This document shows, one piece after another, positions 5,494-5,999 of a stretch of DNA of 5,999 nt. Every line of letters begins with the position of its first letter. Positions within the stretch are counted from its first letter, which is position 1. The stretch is from Acidilobaceae archaeon (GTDB lineage: Archaea > Thermoproteota > Thermoprotei_A > Sulfolobales > Acidilobaceae). Position numbers and translations under genes: made by a program. Location: NCBI GenBank assembly GCA_027013765.1, contig JALWGG010000294.1, positions 1 through 5,999 of the forward strand, given 5' to 3'. The notes under the pieces are model-generated. The model was not told where the DNA came from, made no database searches, and was given only the letters and a program-made list of their open reading frames with translations.

Positions 5494-5999
5494 ATGCCTG
5501 AAATCCCAGTTTCACTGATCGCATTACTACTACTGGTCCTGGGCCTACTTTCGATGAGTATAAAGGTTGTGAAGGAGTATGAGAGAGCTGTAATATTCAG
5601 GCTTGGAAGGCTGCTGGGGGCTAAGGGCCCCGGCCTCTTCTTCATAATACCCTTCGTCGATAACTTCATTAAAGTGGATCTCAGGATCGTTACAGCCGAT
5701 GTTCCGGAGCAAAGGATCATAACCAAGGACAACGTGACGGTAGGAGTCGACGCTGTAGTGTATTATAAGGTATTCGACCCGGTTAGTGCAGTGACTAAGA
5801 TAGAGAACTACCACTTCGGCGTCCTGATGCTAGCCCAAACAACGCTGAGAGATATAGTGGGCCAGGTGGAGCTAGACGACCTACTTGCTAAGAGGGAGGA
5901 GATAAACAAGAGGCTCCAGGAGATCCTGGACACCCTGACAGACCCCTGGGGTATAAAGGTGACTGCAGTAACGATCAAGGAGGTTAAACTCCCGGAGTC
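5494..5999 (+). CDS. Stomatin/prohibitin (SPFH, band 7) family membrane protein, 3' end beyond window
   Basis: SPFH proteins form membrane-anchored oligomers that organise membrane patches and protein quality control; archaeal stomatins are often paired with an NfeD/STOPP protease. The 168 codons present show a hydrophobic anchor (residues 6-21), then EYERAVIFRLGRLLG (28-42), KGPGLFFIIPFVD (44-56) and VDLRIVTADVPEQRIITKDN (61-80). DAVVYYKVFDPVSAV (86-100) and ALTTLRD-like QTTLRDIVG (115-123) follow. Near the end is a close match to the band-7 signature: R134, LDTLTDPWGIKV (145-156), then IKEVKLPE. The missing part should hold the rest of the coiled-coil and C-terminal oligomerisation region. 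The start is fixed by an in-frame stop just upstream and GGTG 6 nt before. An nfeD gene, if paired, would have to lie downstream of the window, because upstream is hjc on the other strand. Confidence 0.95.
   Translation, partial: MPEIPVSLIALLLLVLGLLSMSIKVVKEYERAVIFRLGRLLGAKGPGLFFIIPFVDNFIKVDLRIVTADVPEQRIITKDNVTVGVDAVVYYKVFDPVSAVTKIENYHFGVLMLAQTTLRDIVGQVELDDLLAKREEINKRLQEILDTLTDPWGIKVTAVTIKEVKLPE

Noticed and set aside
5485..5503. Possible C/D-box-like small RNA (TGATGG followed by CTGA)
   Set aside because: The two boxes are only a few bases apart and the first is imperfect; no room for a guide sequence.
5439..5814. Two minus-strand open frames of 97 and 89 codons
   Set aside because: Both lie over the stomatin coding sequence, which is conserved throughout in the plus frame.

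Overview
The window looks like chromosomal DNA of a hyperthermophilic archaeon, most likely a crenarchaeon. Four things suggest this. Arg is mostly AGG/AGA, and Ile and Leu are often ATA and CTA. Start codons are a mix of ATG, GTG and TTG. GGTG/GGAGGT Shine-Dalgarno sites sit 4-7 nt before many starts. TATA-like boxes lie about 26 bp before expected transcription starts. The presence of Hjc, a geranylgeranyl-reductase-like flavoprotein and a stomatin homologue fits. The species cannot be named from the sequence. Coding density is very high, with the largest gap about 154 bp, and I see no tRNA, rRNA, CRISPR array, insertion sequence or other mobile element.

Layout. (1) Positions 1-1161, minus strand: a TrkH-family K+ channel subunit cut off at its C-terminus by the window edge. 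(2) Divergent from it, 1251-1823 plus: a conserved-looking protein of unknown function (helical N-half, charged helix, small alpha/beta C-terminus). One AT-rich element at 1203-1216 can serve both genes. (3) 1795-2862 minus: an FAD-dependent geranylgeranyl-reductase-family protein, whose 3' end overlaps the unknown gene tail-to-tail by 29 bp. (4) A plus-strand operon: cytidine deaminase (3017-3418), a small protein whose C-terminus resembles a GINS B-domain (3415-3894, 4-nt overlap), and an ABC-2-type ATPase (3900-4901, 5-nt gap) with no permease next to it. (5) 4933-5385 minus: Holliday junction resolvase Hjc. (6) 5494-5999 plus: a stomatin/prohibitin-family membrane protein, divergent from Hjc and cut by the right edge.

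How they work together. Most genes are separate housekeeping functions: potassium uptake, isoprenoid/lipid saturation, pyrimidine salvage, recombination and membrane-protein scaffolding. The one grouping that needs explaining is cdd / GINS-like gene / orphan ABC ATPase, which looks like a single transcription and translation unit. I found no clear sign of an undescribed multi-gene system. The best candidates for a second look are the GINS-like small protein, the orphan ATPase and the unknown gene sharing a promoter with trkH.
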